A stretch of 64,000 bases of DNA from Rugalucina vietnamica (GCA_964017185.1 OZ024876.1:11905726-11969725); one strand, 5' to 3'. Counted from the first letter of the stretch, positions 53,001 through 63,235 are shown. Program-made: numbers and translations. The notes: generated from the letters alone by a model not told the origin.

Positions 53001-53209
53001 CTTTCAGAATCACTATTTCTTTCTATACAGTCATTTAAGATACCGCTTTCAAAGCTAACTGAATGTTTATCGAAATTTTGTAGATGTTCAGCATCTACAT
53101 TAAGTATTGATCTATTACTGGACTTTGTAAATGTATTAGTATTAGACACATATATTTGACTATTACAATTACAATGAAACAAATTACAATTCACACATAC
53201 TCTCTGCAA
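50021..53209 (-). CDS. LINE ORF2: APE endonuclease + reverse transcriptase
   Basis: The frame encodes about 1,060 residues. Residues 5-15 form a Cys/His cluster (CVNCNLFHCNC). An APE-type endonuclease follows: HLNVQG (115-120), SETKLK with the catalytic Glu at 151, GDFNRNL and SDHFAVF. The reverse transcriptase has YRPISILP, SGFRAKHSTESA, DFRKAFDLVDH, CGVPQGSILGPLLF and the catalytic YADD at 783-786. The thumb and C-terminal region are complete, with no RNase H. No ATG lies between the ORF1 stop and codon 126, which is already inside the endonuclease; the listed start is a TTG. ORF2 therefore needs readthrough, reinitiation or a non-AUG start. Enzymatically this copies its RNA at a nicked target site. 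Confidence 0.88.
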   Translation of the reverse strand: MQRVCVNCNLFHCNCNSQIYVSNTNTFTKSSNRSILNVDAEHLQNFDKHSVSFESGILNDCIERNSDSESQQLPEHLNSISDNNVHFNEISSFANNNNLDTFSIDLNSKGINIGHLNVQGICGDKMSKFSEISAILTAPENSKLHIFGMSETKLKSHKINSIFKVNGFQSPFRKDNNDNGGGGIIVYVREGILAKRREDLETNDIACLWLEICPNNGKSFLVGNMYRPPDTKVEFNDRFEDFIDIVSDQNKEFIILGDFNRNLLNCEIERDWGNFTSSLGLTQLISEPTRVTQESQTLIDHIYTNNEETIQSVSVEKMCISDHFAVFCNRKSHASVSKNTHQVITYRSFKNFEEANFLSDLSSVPWEILEQFDNVDDIVNVWNTLFLEILDKHAPIKSHRVKKKYQPEWLSSEILDCMKQRNKYKLNGNISEYKQMRNKVTNLIDIAKKKTYQTKIEEGKSDPRTIWKLFKEFGLKGKGNDNENNFAIKCEDNIITAESDLAKLFNNYFVNVASKLQEPIINSEFEYLNTFVESKVPHDVEFKIPLTNAAFVNTFLSNLNISKSTGLDNIGPKILKLSANIIAPSLVYIINKSITSGTFPSVWKEAKVKPLFKSGDKDDINNYRPISILPTVSKLIEKWVDINFSLFLNNFSLLHKSQSGFRAKHSTESAMILMVDSWLKALNSGKLVGCVMVDFRKAFDLVDHQILLKKLQSYKCSDSCLSWFNSYLINRTQRVVLNNELSDSSVVNCGVPQGSILGPLLFLLFINDLPLLLHDTVSFVDLYADDTTLYEQHSDLKTLQRNLQKSLNLLHDWCRKNGMVLNTLKTKVMLITSRQKRNNLHESTLTLTYSDMDIRMTTSDKILGVYVDENLCWNDHYQHISKKVSSYLWLLSKIKSYLSLDHKLLYYNSYIKPQFDYCSIIWSNSSNFNVNKINKLQRRACKLILSTDYKSLNESLEQLDILSFDQSVFLSKAKIMYKVYNNLAPGYLIELFQMREGRLDSTLSNLRSVANKNYVLPQAKCNLFKGSLSFSGVVIWNSIPLEIKQSSSLNIFSKRCSEWIKS

Positions 53210-53269
53210 AATGCTGAACTTATTACAAATCCTTAAACTGTTTGTACTTGTGGCAATTGTGCCGTGTCC

Positions 53270-55432
53270 CTATTGCGAGTACCAGCAATCAGCGACTTCA
53301 TGTCCCGGCATATTGCATCCAAAACATAGTCTTCTGCCTCCCCTTTGTCCATTTGATTGTCCATAGTATGTATTTTGTCCATGCCCCCTGTTTGGTCCGT
53401 TAAACTTGCTATTTCCCGTGTACTGTCTGTTTGATTGTTCATATCGTGCTCCCGTGTGTGTCCCGTTTGATCGACTGTTTCCCGAGTATCGTCTGTACGA
53501 TTTCCCATTTCCCGTTTGTGGTCGCCCGTTTTCCTCCTTATTGTGCCGATACGACTGTCGTCCATTTCCCGGTCTGTTGTCTTGAGTGAGTTGCTGCCTC
53601 GAAGATGACATTACGCAGAACTGAAAATTGTCAACGATATTTACATTTCTGTTCATGGCGTCTAGCATTCGACGTGTACCCGGATGTGCCAGATGTATTC
53701 CATCACTGCCATAATAGCGACTAGCGGGCATTCCGTGCTTATCAAACAGCAAATCATATGTCTCGACTATGCATTTGACATTATGCATTTTCCAGTGATC
53801 GGCTACTCGTCTGATAGAGGTATTGATATTGGATACATCTACATCTCCACGTGGCAAAACTTGACAAATATGTACACAGCATTCTGGATTTGCAACAGTA
53901 ATGAAGCTCAGTAGCTCATCGTAATTATCTTCAAATTGATTGATATCTGTAATGCTTGAAGCGTCGTTTCCACCCACGCATATCACGATGTTATCAAACG
54001 TTCCCAAGTTGTACACCGATAATTCAGTCCAAATGTCTTTGACTTTGGCACCGCCTTTGGCGCAGACTGTAGTCCCGTTCTTTAGCCCTTTAGTGTTTAC
54101 TGCCTTTAGCAAAGAGTCGCCAACAAGCAACGTTCTATTACGCGGTCTCGGCGGTGGAAGCTGCTGATCATTTATTGGACTTGCCCTGTTGGTGATACGT
54201 ACTGTCACTGGCTGCGGCGGAGTAACACGGCCACGTGGAGTCTGTTCACTAGTACAGGAAATAACAGAGGCGTCAACGGTTTCTTTCAGACCGGGAGTAA
54301 ATACTTGTTTCAGACGTGTCTGAGAAGAGCCATCACAAAAACTTCCGTCAGAGAGATTCCCGTATCCTTCATCTATGGCGCTAGGTTGTGACACGTTACG
54401 GCACTCGCTTGGTAAAACATGGCGTTGCTGTGCTTTCACCGAATCGGCGTATGACACTTGTTTATTTGTACTTTCAATCATTTTCACTAAGGTGGATTTT
54501 AGGTCATTTAACTTGAGTTCCATCTGTAGAAGGACATCTGTCTTCAGGGACTTTATACTGGAATCAAGCTGAGCTATTTTATTCATTATACTGCTAATTT
54601 TCAAGCTGGTTATTTCGCTACTCTCTGTTGTCATACCATCTTGGCGTTGTACTATAGGGGTGCTTGTGTATATGGGTAAAGTATTGACATTTTCACATGT
54701 TGCCGTCCCGCTACCCATTTTCTCCGCAGTAAACTCTACCTGGACTTGTGGCGTTGGTAAGAGACATTTCTTCAGCTGAGTGTCTGATTTTTGCGTTGGC
54801 ACCGGCTCAGGCTGTTGAATGAAATCCTCATGACTCTCAGACTGTGATGTATGTTCAGACGACCGACTCCCCGACCGACATTCCGACGGCGCATGCTCGT
54901 GAATTTGGCTGTCTCCCGTGCATGATGCATCTGATTGTAACTGGCTGTCTAACAAATCATCCGAAAGCGGCTGTCCGGTACTTGATTCTTCGTATTGGCT
55001 ATCCACCCCCTGCATGAACCGTTTAAACAAGGACTGAATGACTTTTGGAAACCGTTCATTTCTCCAAAGTTTATAACCCATGCCGCTCAACTCGACTGTT
55101 TTAAAATGGCTATCCAGCTTCAACTCGCATTTCACTCCTTTAATATGCGTCGAGCACTTGGACACGAACGTGGTTTCGTCCTTTTCAACATTTTGCTGAA
55201 AATCTGAATGCGTTTTGCTTTGAAACATATCAAAGAGAACTCTTGACAGGAATGAAATGATTATTTTAGATTCATGTAATTCTGTCCTGTATAATGTACC
55301 TTCTAGTAGGTCACTAGATATCACAGTATTATCAGCATTCATTGTCTCAGTAACCGATTCACCGGAACTTGAATCAAGATGCGCAAAATTGCTACAGCTA
55401 GAATTGTCAGATTCAATGATTATGGTGTCCAT
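53270..55432 (-). CDS. LINE ORF1: SGNH esterase + CCHC zinc knuckle protein
   Basis: 720 residues from an ATG. The N-terminal third is acidic and low-complexity. A probable coiled coil (ISSIMNKIAQLDSSIKSLKT region) follows. Residues about 433-595 are an SGNH/GDSL hydrolase: GDS at 438-440, GGND near 487 and DGIH at 577-580 supply the Ser, Gly/Asn and Asp-His blocks. A Gly/Asn/Arg-rich tract follows. The C-terminus holds a C-x2-C-x4-H-x4-C zinc knuckle at 703-716. Esterase-bearing ORF1 proteins are known in the CR1/L2 group, where they are thought to act as RNA-binding and chaperone proteins. It ends in TAG at 53270-53272, in the same frame as ORF2. Confidence 0.87.
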   Translation of the reverse strand: MDTIIIESDNSSCSNFAHLDSSSGESVTETMNADNTVISSDLLEGTLYRTELHESKIIISFLSRVLFDMFQSKTHSDFQQNVEKDETTFVSKCSTHIKGVKCELKLDSHFKTVELSGMGYKLWRNERFPKVIQSLFKRFMQGVDSQYEESSTGQPLSDDLLDSQLQSDASCTGDSQIHEHAPSECRSGSRSSEHTSQSESHEDFIQQPEPVPTQKSDTQLKKCLLPTPQVQVEFTAEKMGSGTATCENVNTLPIYTSTPIVQRQDGMTTESSEITSLKISSIMNKIAQLDSSIKSLKTDVLLQMELKLNDLKSTLVKMIESTNKQVSYADSVKAQQRHVLPSECRNVSQPSAIDEGYGNLSDGSFCDGSSQTRLKQVFTPGLKETVDASVISCTSEQTPRGRVTPPQPVTVRITNRASPINDQQLPPPRPRNRTLLVGDSLLKAVNTKGLKNGTTVCAKGGAKVKDIWTELSVYNLGTFDNIVICVGGNDASSITDINQFEDNYDELLSFITVANPECCVHICQVLPRGDVDVSNINTSIRRVADHWKMHNVKCIVETYDLLFDKHGMPASRYYGSDGIHLAHPGTRRMLDAMNRNVNIVDNFQFCVMSSSRQQLTQDNRPGNGRQSYRHNKEENGRPQTGNGKSYRRYSGNSRSNGTHTGARYEQSNRQYTGNSKFNGPNRGHGQNTYYGQSNGQRGGRRLCFGCNMPGHEVADCWYSQ

Positions 55433-55699
55433 GTTGGAATGTATATAATCGTAAACGTATGTACGATAGTCACAGAATATAGTTTACAGTTTATATATTT
55501 GCTAAAAATATTAAGTAATGAGCAAAGTCTCCTTTGTAATATATACTGGCTACATTATCTTGATCAAAAGCTCGTTACTGTACGACAGATACAGGAATTC
55601 ACAGTCCGTAAATACGTAGTTAATAACAGTTTTTGTTTTAAACCAGGAAGTTCATGGTAAAATACGATGAATATAATGTCCGGTATCGTGGCTGCTCTC

Positions 55700-56825
55700 T
55701 GTTTATATATATAAACATATATATATAGGGGCCACAACGTGAGAAAATGTACCTTCGGACAATTGGTGAGTATTTGATAAACAACGTTATTTTGAATGTA
55801 TAATATTTCTGGAGTATGTTAGTCTTTATTTGAACAGATTATTCAGGTTATTTTGTGAGTTATGACCAATTTACTATATGAACCCTACAAACGTCATTTA
55901 CCTGAAAAATGAAGTCAAAGTTGCGTAATGCATTTCTGCGTGTTAGTAGAACCTACAAAACTCGATGCATTTGCTTAAAACTGCTTAAGCACTGATCAAA
56001 CCCCGTATTGTTACGGCAATATGTTGAAATTATTTTGTGTATTTCATTGCGATGTGGTTGCTATGGTTACCTTTTAATAACGATAGATATAGGAAAAATA
56101 TATAAAATGGACTGAGACAAGGGCAGATAACTCCAAGTATTGAAATAAATATGTTTTAAAACTCATTCAGTTGAAAGATTACAATTACAGTGATATTTTT
56201 AAAGCATTTATATTACATGATTTTTCCTCTTTTTGCAGCTTTCTACTAGTGATGACAGAATGATTAGCTTAAGGACAGTTAGACGTCACTGACACTATTT
56301 TTTGCTCTTTTTTCAAAACTGATAGTTTATGAATACATGAAGTATATTCTACATCATGTGCAAAAATTAAAATCATATCTTTGTCAGAAATGCTAGAATT
56401 TGATCAAATTTCCAAAGTAACTGTAAAATGTGGATAAGTTTGTTCTATCAATTTACCACTGATTGCCAATGGCCAATTGATTTCACACACTATAAAGATT
56501 TTTCTGTACCAGGAGGCTGAAGAGCCAGTAGGCTATTAATCAACTTAGACAGTCAAGAACTGTCTTGCCTTGAGAAAACCTGTGTTAGTTCTTGCACAAT
56601 ACATAAAAAAATAAAATGAAAAAAAAAAAAAAAAAATAATAAAATAAAGAAAAGATTAGCTGTGTTTCTGCTGCAAAGTTCAGGACTTTGTTTAACACAT
56701 TTAAACATCCCTATTATTAGAAACTGGTTAGTTTGTGTATCCGTTAAATGGCCTAGACACATGTAATTCTCACAGTGGGGCATTGTTCTTTTTACACAGC
56801 ATCATTCATTGTTCATGATATTATA
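55700..56825. other. Non-coding stretch
   Basis: AT-rich with an A run at 56618-56645. No gene or named repeat is recognised. Confidence 0.5.
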
Positions 56826-56828
56826 TTT

Positions 56829-57052
56829 GAGCTGCGTCATGAGAAAACTGGACTTTTGACTATATATATACGACAACAAAGGCGGAGATCATCTGTGCAG
56901 TAACTGCACAGCTGATCAGCATCTTTGTTTTTGCTTCACTGATACTACAATTCCTCTTCTTCCTAGATCCAAAACTTCAAGCTTCTAACCATGTCATGTA
57001 GCTGTATAGGCCGGTTTGTGTCGGACCTGGTCCGAAACCCTGAAGATTAGTC
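56829..57052. mobile_element. Palindromic MITE lacking its right terminus
   Basis: Starts GAGCTGCGTCATGAGAAAAC. The centre is GATCATCTGTGCAG/CTGCACAGCTGATC. The sequence stops matching after GGTCCGAAACCCTGAAGATT. Confidence 0.8.
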
Positions 57053-57059
57053 CATGTAT

Positions 57060-58320
57060 TATCTTAGCTTATCTTTTTTCTCAAATTGGTTGCATAAGCT
57101 TGATCAGAACTTTTTTTCTTTTCTTTCTTTTTTTTTTTTCTCTTTACTGTATATCTAGTATTATCTTACTATATGTAGTTGATGAATTTCAATGTAAAAA
57201 GTGTAATATTGTAAACTATGAAACTAGTCATGGTTTGCATCCAACCTCTCGGGTTTGGATGTACATAGGTTTTCCCAAGGCAAAGGCTAACATCAGACAT
57301 ACTGAAGACAGTAAAAAGGCAATAAACTTGCCCCAATCCATTCATTTCCTGTAACAGTTGGTTTTCCACATCCATCATTAAGGGATAGCAGATTATGCCT
57401 CCCTTTTGAAGATTTCCTGGAGAAAGTTCCACTACTTAGGGCAGGTCATTAACTAATGACCGTGAAATGTATTCATGCCTGCAAATCAGGCTATTGGTTA
57501 AAATAAACAATATTTTCATAATTTTGGCCTACTATGATAAAGCAGACCAGCCCAAAAGGTGTGTAGCAAAGTCTTCCAGAGTGCTGATTGGATGTGTGTA
57601 GATGCCATGTTCTAGTCTACCTATTCAAAAGGATTATAGACATTTTGTATCATCAAACAGTTTTAAGGTTTATCTGACAATTAGATTTTCAAAAGAACTT
57701 CGATTTCAAAGTAGTATAATTCTTTTATTTATGGACAGATCTACATAATATTTGGTGGGTGGGTGGTTTGAAGTATGACAAAGATAAATATATCACAGAT
57801 TTTCCTAACTTTGAACGGTTCTTGATCTATCAAGGATTTTGTTAGGGATGACCAATTAATTATGAACTGCATGACAAAATGTGCTGTATTTCTGCTTTGA
57901 GGCATTATTTCGAAAATCCCTGATACATTATTGTAGATCTCTACTAACTGATGGCTGTCACAGAAAAAGGTACCTCTAACTCAAAAACTTAAAAAGAAGA
58001 TGCAAATAAACTGCAAAAAGACAATTAAAATTGTCTCATTGAGCCAACAAAAGGCTACAAAATATTCTCAACACATACATATATCAGTAGAAAGAACATC
58101 TTCTCTTCTTTCAGGTGACATGCAGATTATGCTTGTAACATTTTCCTAAGGTAGGCTAAATGCCTTGCAAACATGACTACTATCAATATTTTAGCGATGG
58201 GAATGACTGTCCTTAATGTGCTAACTATTGTTTTGCAATCGAGAATAAAATCAGTAGTGTAAAGAATATAATGATGTTGCTATTGCTGTTAATTGTTTGA
58301 ATACAAATAGACAACTAAAC
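57060..58320. other. Non-coding stretch
   Basis: A T/C-rich run is at 57110-57145. I see no exon, RNA gene or repeat with confidence. Confidence 0.5.
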
Positions 58321-58445
58321 CTGTTACATATATGCTTCTCATGTCAACCCCCATTTCGGACAAACACATTTGTAACACACTTTATCTGTTACGAATGTGA
58401 TCATGTACGTAACAAATGTGTTACACAAATATGATCCAACATGGC

Positions 58446-58632
58446 TTATACGAAAATAAAGGCGCAGATCAGCTGTGCAGTAACTGCATAGCTGATCAGC
58501 GGCTTTAATATCGCCACACGAATAGTACTATTCCTTTTCTACTTATAGCCAAAATTTAAAGCTTCTAGCCTTTTTCTGAGCATGTACAGTCTGGTTTGTA
58601 TCCGACCTGCCGGTTTTCTCGCGTCGAGGCAC
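58446..58632. mobile_element. Palindromic MITE, left end missing
   Basis: GATCAGCTGTGCAG/CTGCATAGCTGATC hairpin, then ATAGTACTATTCCTTTTCTA and CCGGTTTTCTCGCGTCGAGG. It directly follows the TGTTAC palindrome cluster. Confidence 0.75.
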
Positions 58633-58974
58633 ATTGAGATGAACCACAGTATTTTCACGAGTGAACGTCCCACGAGGACGGACGTTATCTTACGAGGGTC
58701 ATTGAATAAGTCAGGCAATGCCCTCAATACCTCTCAAACGATATTTAAAATCAGAATAAGTATGCATACCAAATGTGGCCATGAATGTTGCCTACTGGTG
58801 TATGAAATATGGAGTATTACCGTTATTCGAGCTGATACTGTAACAACTTGTACGCTGTACTGTGAGAGCTCATGGCGGGGAAAATCGTGATTTTGTCTTT
58901 TACTGGGGGTATGGTAAGCAAAATCTTCACTGTGTTTCTTTGACAGCTGGTCATATCAGTGTTGTGTGACATTT

Positions 58975-59181
58975 CAGCCGCTTCATGAGAAAACCAACAA
59001 TATGTATATGCGAAAAACAAAGACGCAGATCAGAGCCTTTGGTTTCGCTACACGGATAGAACAATTCCTCTTCTTTCTAAATCCAAAACCTTTGAGCTTC
59101 TAGCCAATTTCTGTGACTGCAGACCGATCTGTGTCGGACCTGTTCAGAAACCACATTGCTGGTTTTCTCATGAGGCGGCTC
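58975..59181. mobile_element. Palindromic MITE with reduced hairpin
   Basis: Ends CAGCCGCTTCATGAGAAAAC and GTTTTCTCATGAGGCGGCTC, flanked by ATTT on both sides. The hairpin is shortened to GCAGATCAGAGCC. Confidence 0.85.
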
Positions 59182-59706
59182 ATTTTCGGAATCCTCACGT
59201 GCTCCACAACTGCAGCTATTGCAACAATGTTGCCTTTTTAGCTTTCGGCATGCACGGTTGATCATTAGACAACAAAAGAAAACTGACAGTTTTCCTTCGT
59301 GTCAGTGTCATTGTATATTTTGAAAACTTTGTAAGCTATAGCTAACATATTAATGGAGATAAGTTTTGATAAAGATGTGGTATGGTCTTTTGAACGCAAA
59401 TAAAACGTGCATTTACAGGACGGTTATATACAAAATATATTATACTTTGTTGTACAACCCTAATTTTATGTTAAAATCGTTGCCAAAATGGTCACATATC
59501 GAAAAAGCTGCAATTGCAAGCGATACATTTATATATCGTTGAAAAGTTTAAAAGAGGACTATGCTATTTCTATGAAGTCGGGCCATAAAAATGCCTTATA
59601 AGGACGCAGCCATGGTCTTTTACCTTCGGGTCTTTAGTTTCCTAGCAACCGTTGTAGTCTCAGCACGACTAATACTTTCCCATGATGTAGATCCATACAT
59701 TTGCAG

Positions 59707-59708
<2 letters not shown>

Positions 59709-59805
<97 letters not shown>

Positions 59806-59806
59806 T
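59709..59806. repeat. (CA)n microsatellite
   Basis: About 48 CA dinucleotides with a single interruption at 59765. Long frames through it on both strands are artefacts. Confidence 0.95.
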
Positions 59807-59941
59807 TCATCGTATTTATCTCATCTTGGGATAATAGATTTTGTTTTATGATGCCATTGTCAGAACTCATTAAATGACCCTCATATATTCTTCAATGCCT
59901 TTGGCAACGTTGTGCTAGGATGCTAAATGCGATTAATATTT

Positions 59942-60376
59942 GAGACGCGCCATGAGAAAACCAACACTGTGGTTTCCGAACAAGTCCGACACAAATTAGA
60001 AGCTTGAAATTTCGGATATAAGTAGAAGAGGAATTGTACTATACGTATAGCGAAAACAAAGGCGCTGTTCAGCTTCGCAGTCATTGCGAAGCTGATCTGC
60101 ACCTTTGTTTGTTTGTTTGTGTTGAGGCTTAATGTCCCAGTCAACAATTTTTCAGTCATGTCGGGACGGAGCCAACGCTTCCTGGGTTTAACCAGTACTG
60201 TAGGGAGTTAATGTGTCTTGCTCAAGGACACAACAAGAATAGATGACGCATGTGGAGATGGAACCCAGGACCTCTCGATTCGGAGTCCGACGCTCTACCA
60301 CTACGCCACCTCGCTTCCTCAATCTGCACCTTTGTTTTCTCATATGCAGATTGTTTGTTTTCTCATGACGCGGCTC
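59942..60376. mobile_element. Palindromic MITE interrupted by a SINE
   Basis: Left end GAGACGCGCCATGAGAAAAC, right end GTTTTCTCATGACGCGGCTC. The SINE at 60111-60321 splits it just after the hairpin. Confidence 0.88.
60111..60321 (-). mobile_element. tRNA-derived SINE (family A) with exact target duplication
   Basis: The minus-strand head has TGGCGTAGTGG (A box) and GGGTTCCATCTCC (B-box region). The core matches 28970-29178 and the tail is AAC-rich. The flanks ATCTGCACCTTTGTTT (60095-60110 and 60322-60337) are a perfect 16-bp duplication of host MITE sequence. Confidence 0.92.
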
Positions 60377-60639
60377 ATTTTCTGCATTTTCACTTGTGAT
60401 TGTTGCTTATTTCGTACTGTACGTGACCATAGTAACCTGACAGTGTACTTTTAGTGTCAATACGACATTAGCCATGTCGAGACTATTGGCCTTTAGCAAA
60501 CTTGGGAATATAGTGCATGTACACAGAACAGAAGTTGGGAATCGAACGTTTACGGGTTCTTAGACGTAGGGACAGATTTTGCGGAAAAAAGCCATACTGT
60601 AGTAGAACATGTAATGTGCTGCACGTTCAGAATTTATAC

Positions 60640-60881
60640 AATCATCCAGAAAACATGTCCATGAAAAGTATGTCCCCTTGAACCCTACTTTTATATCATA
60701 CGGTAAAACAGGGGTATACATGGGTATACACTTTTTCCTATTTTTGATCCAAAACATTCCGGAGATTGCGGGTACTCCCCTCGCCGAGACGCTTCTAACG
60801 TGTACCCACAATCAAATTTTTTAGCAAATATATTCAAAAGTATCAACATTTTTCAAATGAAAATTTCAAGGTTTGCTTCTG

Positions 60882-60928
<47 letters not shown>

Positions 60929-60960
60929 GGATATTGCATGGGTAAGTTTTCGTAATGTGC
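60640..60960. repeat. Fold-back family 2 copy with poly-A
   Basis: ATCCAGAAAACATGTCCATG at the left, centre GGGTACTCCCCTCGCCGAGA to CTAACGTGTACCCACAATC, then about 45 A at 60880-60925 and TATTGCATGGGTAAGTTTTC. A MITE right-end fragment (to about 61012) abuts it. Confidence 0.8.
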
Positions 60961-61339
60961 GCCTTTGTTTTCGCATGTGCAAAATGATGGTTTTCTCGTG
61001 ACGTGGCGCAATTATAAAACTACGTGACGAACTGCTTAAAAGGATAATTTCTGTTTACTAATGAATTTGTTAATAATTAGTTATTAGTTCGTAGACATTA
61101 ATTTTGTGGTATTTTATTGGTCTTTTAGTGGTCTTTTATTGATTGTGCCATTCCATAGCCATGGTTATATTGGGACGAATGGATTATGACAGTACGACTT
61201 GATCTCATTGATCACCCTGAGACAACCGTTGAACCGCGACTGACAACAACACATTAACCGGCGACTATTCGGGGCCACACACCGGTCTGGGAACAATTAG
61301 CCACTGACAGTGTATTTGCATCTTAGCTGGTTAGTGTAT

Positions 61340-61429
61340 GACGAAAACTTGCCCGTGCAATGTACAGAGATTTTTTAAGTTGAAAAAAAAAAAGAAAGAA
61401 AGAAAAAAGAAAAAAAAAAACATTCGTTT

Positions 61430-61474
<45 letters not shown>

Positions 61475-61700
61475 TTTTTCTTATTTTTGCTCAAAACATA
61501 GATTGTGGATACACGTTAAAACATAGATTATGGGTACACGTTAGAACCGCCTCGCCGAGGTGGGTCTGACGAGTACCCATAATCTATGTTTTGAAACCAA
61601 TATAAGAAAAATAGGTATACCCCTGTCAACCCAGTATTGCGATATAAAAGTGGGGTTCAAGGGGGTATACATGTCATGGACAGGTTTTCCAGGTGGCTTG
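61340..61700. repeat. Fold-back family 2 copy with poly-A/poly-T arm
   Basis: ACTTGCCCGTGCAATGTACA, an A/G-rich run then a T run of about 45 (61427-61472), then TAGAACCGCCTCGCCGAGG and the CCCAGTATTGCGATATAAAA block. It ends near GGACAGGTTTTCC. Confidence 0.82.
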
Positions 61701-61824
61701 TTGTTCTCAGTCAAGTAGGTGGTATCTGGACAACCGAGCGTTACAAACAAAAACTTCAAAAAAAAAAAATATAGGAAATTTAGCACTCACCTTATACTTT
61801 CCATTAATTTACATAAAGTAACAC

Positions 61825-62019
61825 GAGCTTGTGCATGAGAAAACAAACATTTTGCATAGGCGAGAACAAAGCCGCGGATCACCTGTGCAGTAACTGCACA
61901 GCTGATCAGCGCCTTTGTTTTCGCTACAAATATAGTACAATCTTTCTTCGAAATTTCAAGCTTCTGGCCTTCTTCTGAGACTGTACAACTTGGTTTGTGT
62001 CCGACCTGGTCGGAAACTC
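61825..62019. mobile_element. Palindromic MITE, right end missing
   Basis: Starts GAGCTTGTGCATGAGAAAAC. Hairpin GATCACCTGTGCAG/CTGCACAGCTGATC. It ends at CGACCTGGTCGGAAACTC. Confidence 0.78.
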
Positions 62020-62204
62020 AAAATAACAGTGTACTGGCTTTTGAAGTCGATATACTGAACCTCTGGGTGCAAAGAACAACGACATTTATATTATATAACC
62101 CATTCTTATATATTTTCATATTAAAACAAAACAATATACAAGTTGACGCTATTTACATGGTTTCATCATTTTTATAATTGCACCAAATATTACTTCTTAT
62201 AACT

Positions 62205-62440
62205 TTATTTGAAAGAAAACCAAAATTTTGCATATGCGAAACCCAAGGCGCAGATCAGCTTCGCAGTAACTGCGAAGCTGATCAGCGCCTTTGTTTTCGC
62301 TTCATGGATAGTACAATCTCATTATTTTCTAAATCTAAAACTATTATTTCCGGCCTCTATTTCCGGCCTTTGTGCTTGTACAGCTCGGTTTGTGTACGAC
62401 CTGTTCAAAACACAATTTTGATTTTCTCATGACGCGGCTC
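62205..62440. mobile_element. Palindromic MITE, degenerate left end
   Basis: Hairpin GATCAGCTTCGCAG/CTGCGAAGCTGATC is intact and the right end is TCATGACGCGGCTC. It carries a small TATTTCCGGCCT duplication. Confidence 0.82.
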
Positions 62441-62804
62441 ATGATTACAGAAAAAGTCGCGTGCTAGCGATGACGCTAATACCACGATATCACTAATTAA
62501 TTAGTCCAACTCTGTGACAATATCGTAGAAGGTTTTGTTTTAATCTTTTTTCAACGTGATAATAATGTCGCATATCTCTGCTTCCCGTTTAATCTATCAA
62601 GCTTTGACACATCCAAGAGGTTAAATCTCCACAGTTAATTATTTTTTCTGACAACATCGAGTGACATCGATACTATAAGTAGCGTCCTTCCTGAATCATT
62701 GTTCGTATTTCCCTTTTGCTTTCATTCGACCAAACATAATCTTACCGGTACTTTAATCTTAGCTGTCGCATTTCTGTAATAAGCAGGAAGATATTATAGG
62801 GATC

Positions 62805-62928
62805 AAACATGATTTTCCATTCATTAACATTCGCTAGATCCCGCGGGGGTGTTGAAAACCGAGGGCGTATCCCGAGGTTTTCAACACTCCCGAGTGACCT
62901 AGCGAATGTTTTGTATGAATGACAAAAT
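62805..62928. repeat. Stand-alone hairpin element
   Basis: GATTTTCCATTCATTAACAT and CATTCGCTAG, then GGGTGTTGAAAACC, pair with GGTTTTCAACACTCCCG, CTAGCGAATG and GAATGACAAAATC. It looks like a compact fold-back transposon; no other copy is in the window. Confidence 0.75.
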
Positions 62929-63235
62929 CATTTTTGATCGCTATTATTGCATAAATTCTGCAGAAAGAAATGATGGCGCTCTATATTTTACAGCATCATC
63001 ACATTTTCATACGCGTTAAAGTATTCGTTGTTATGCTTGTTCCGGGCGGACTTCAGTTTCTCATTATTAACACGTGCTTTGCGTGGCGCCCGGTAACGAG
63101 CATAAGTAACTTGGCACGTGCGCGCGTGAATTGCTTTTTCTTCGTTAATATCGTGTGACACGGGTATTTATGCAGTAATAATTGACAATGTACGCACAGT
63201 AAGAAACGTTCTAGAGCCCAAACTGATATTCCACA

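Larger units (their letters stand above)
49757..55690 (-). mobile_element. Full-length CR1/L2-like non-LTR retrotransposon
   Basis: ORF1 (55432-53270) and ORF2 (to 50021) are both intact. The 3' UTR on the minus strand ends GGGTTACCCTCTTAAAATAA then AGAAAAAAA at about 49757, a typical Jockey/CR1-group tail. An A tract of about 37 (49914-49951) interrupts the 3' UTR. The 5' limit is uncertain; I place it near 55690, before the ATATATAT run. Intact frames suggest recent activity. Confidence 0.82.

Noticed and set aside
53233..53565. Separate 110-aa gene between the LINE ORFs
   Set aside because: It is an alternative frame over the Asn/Gly/Arg-rich end of ORF1 with repetitive composition.
59591..59870. 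Open frames through the CA repeat
   Set aside because: Dinucleotide repeats have no stops in most frames.
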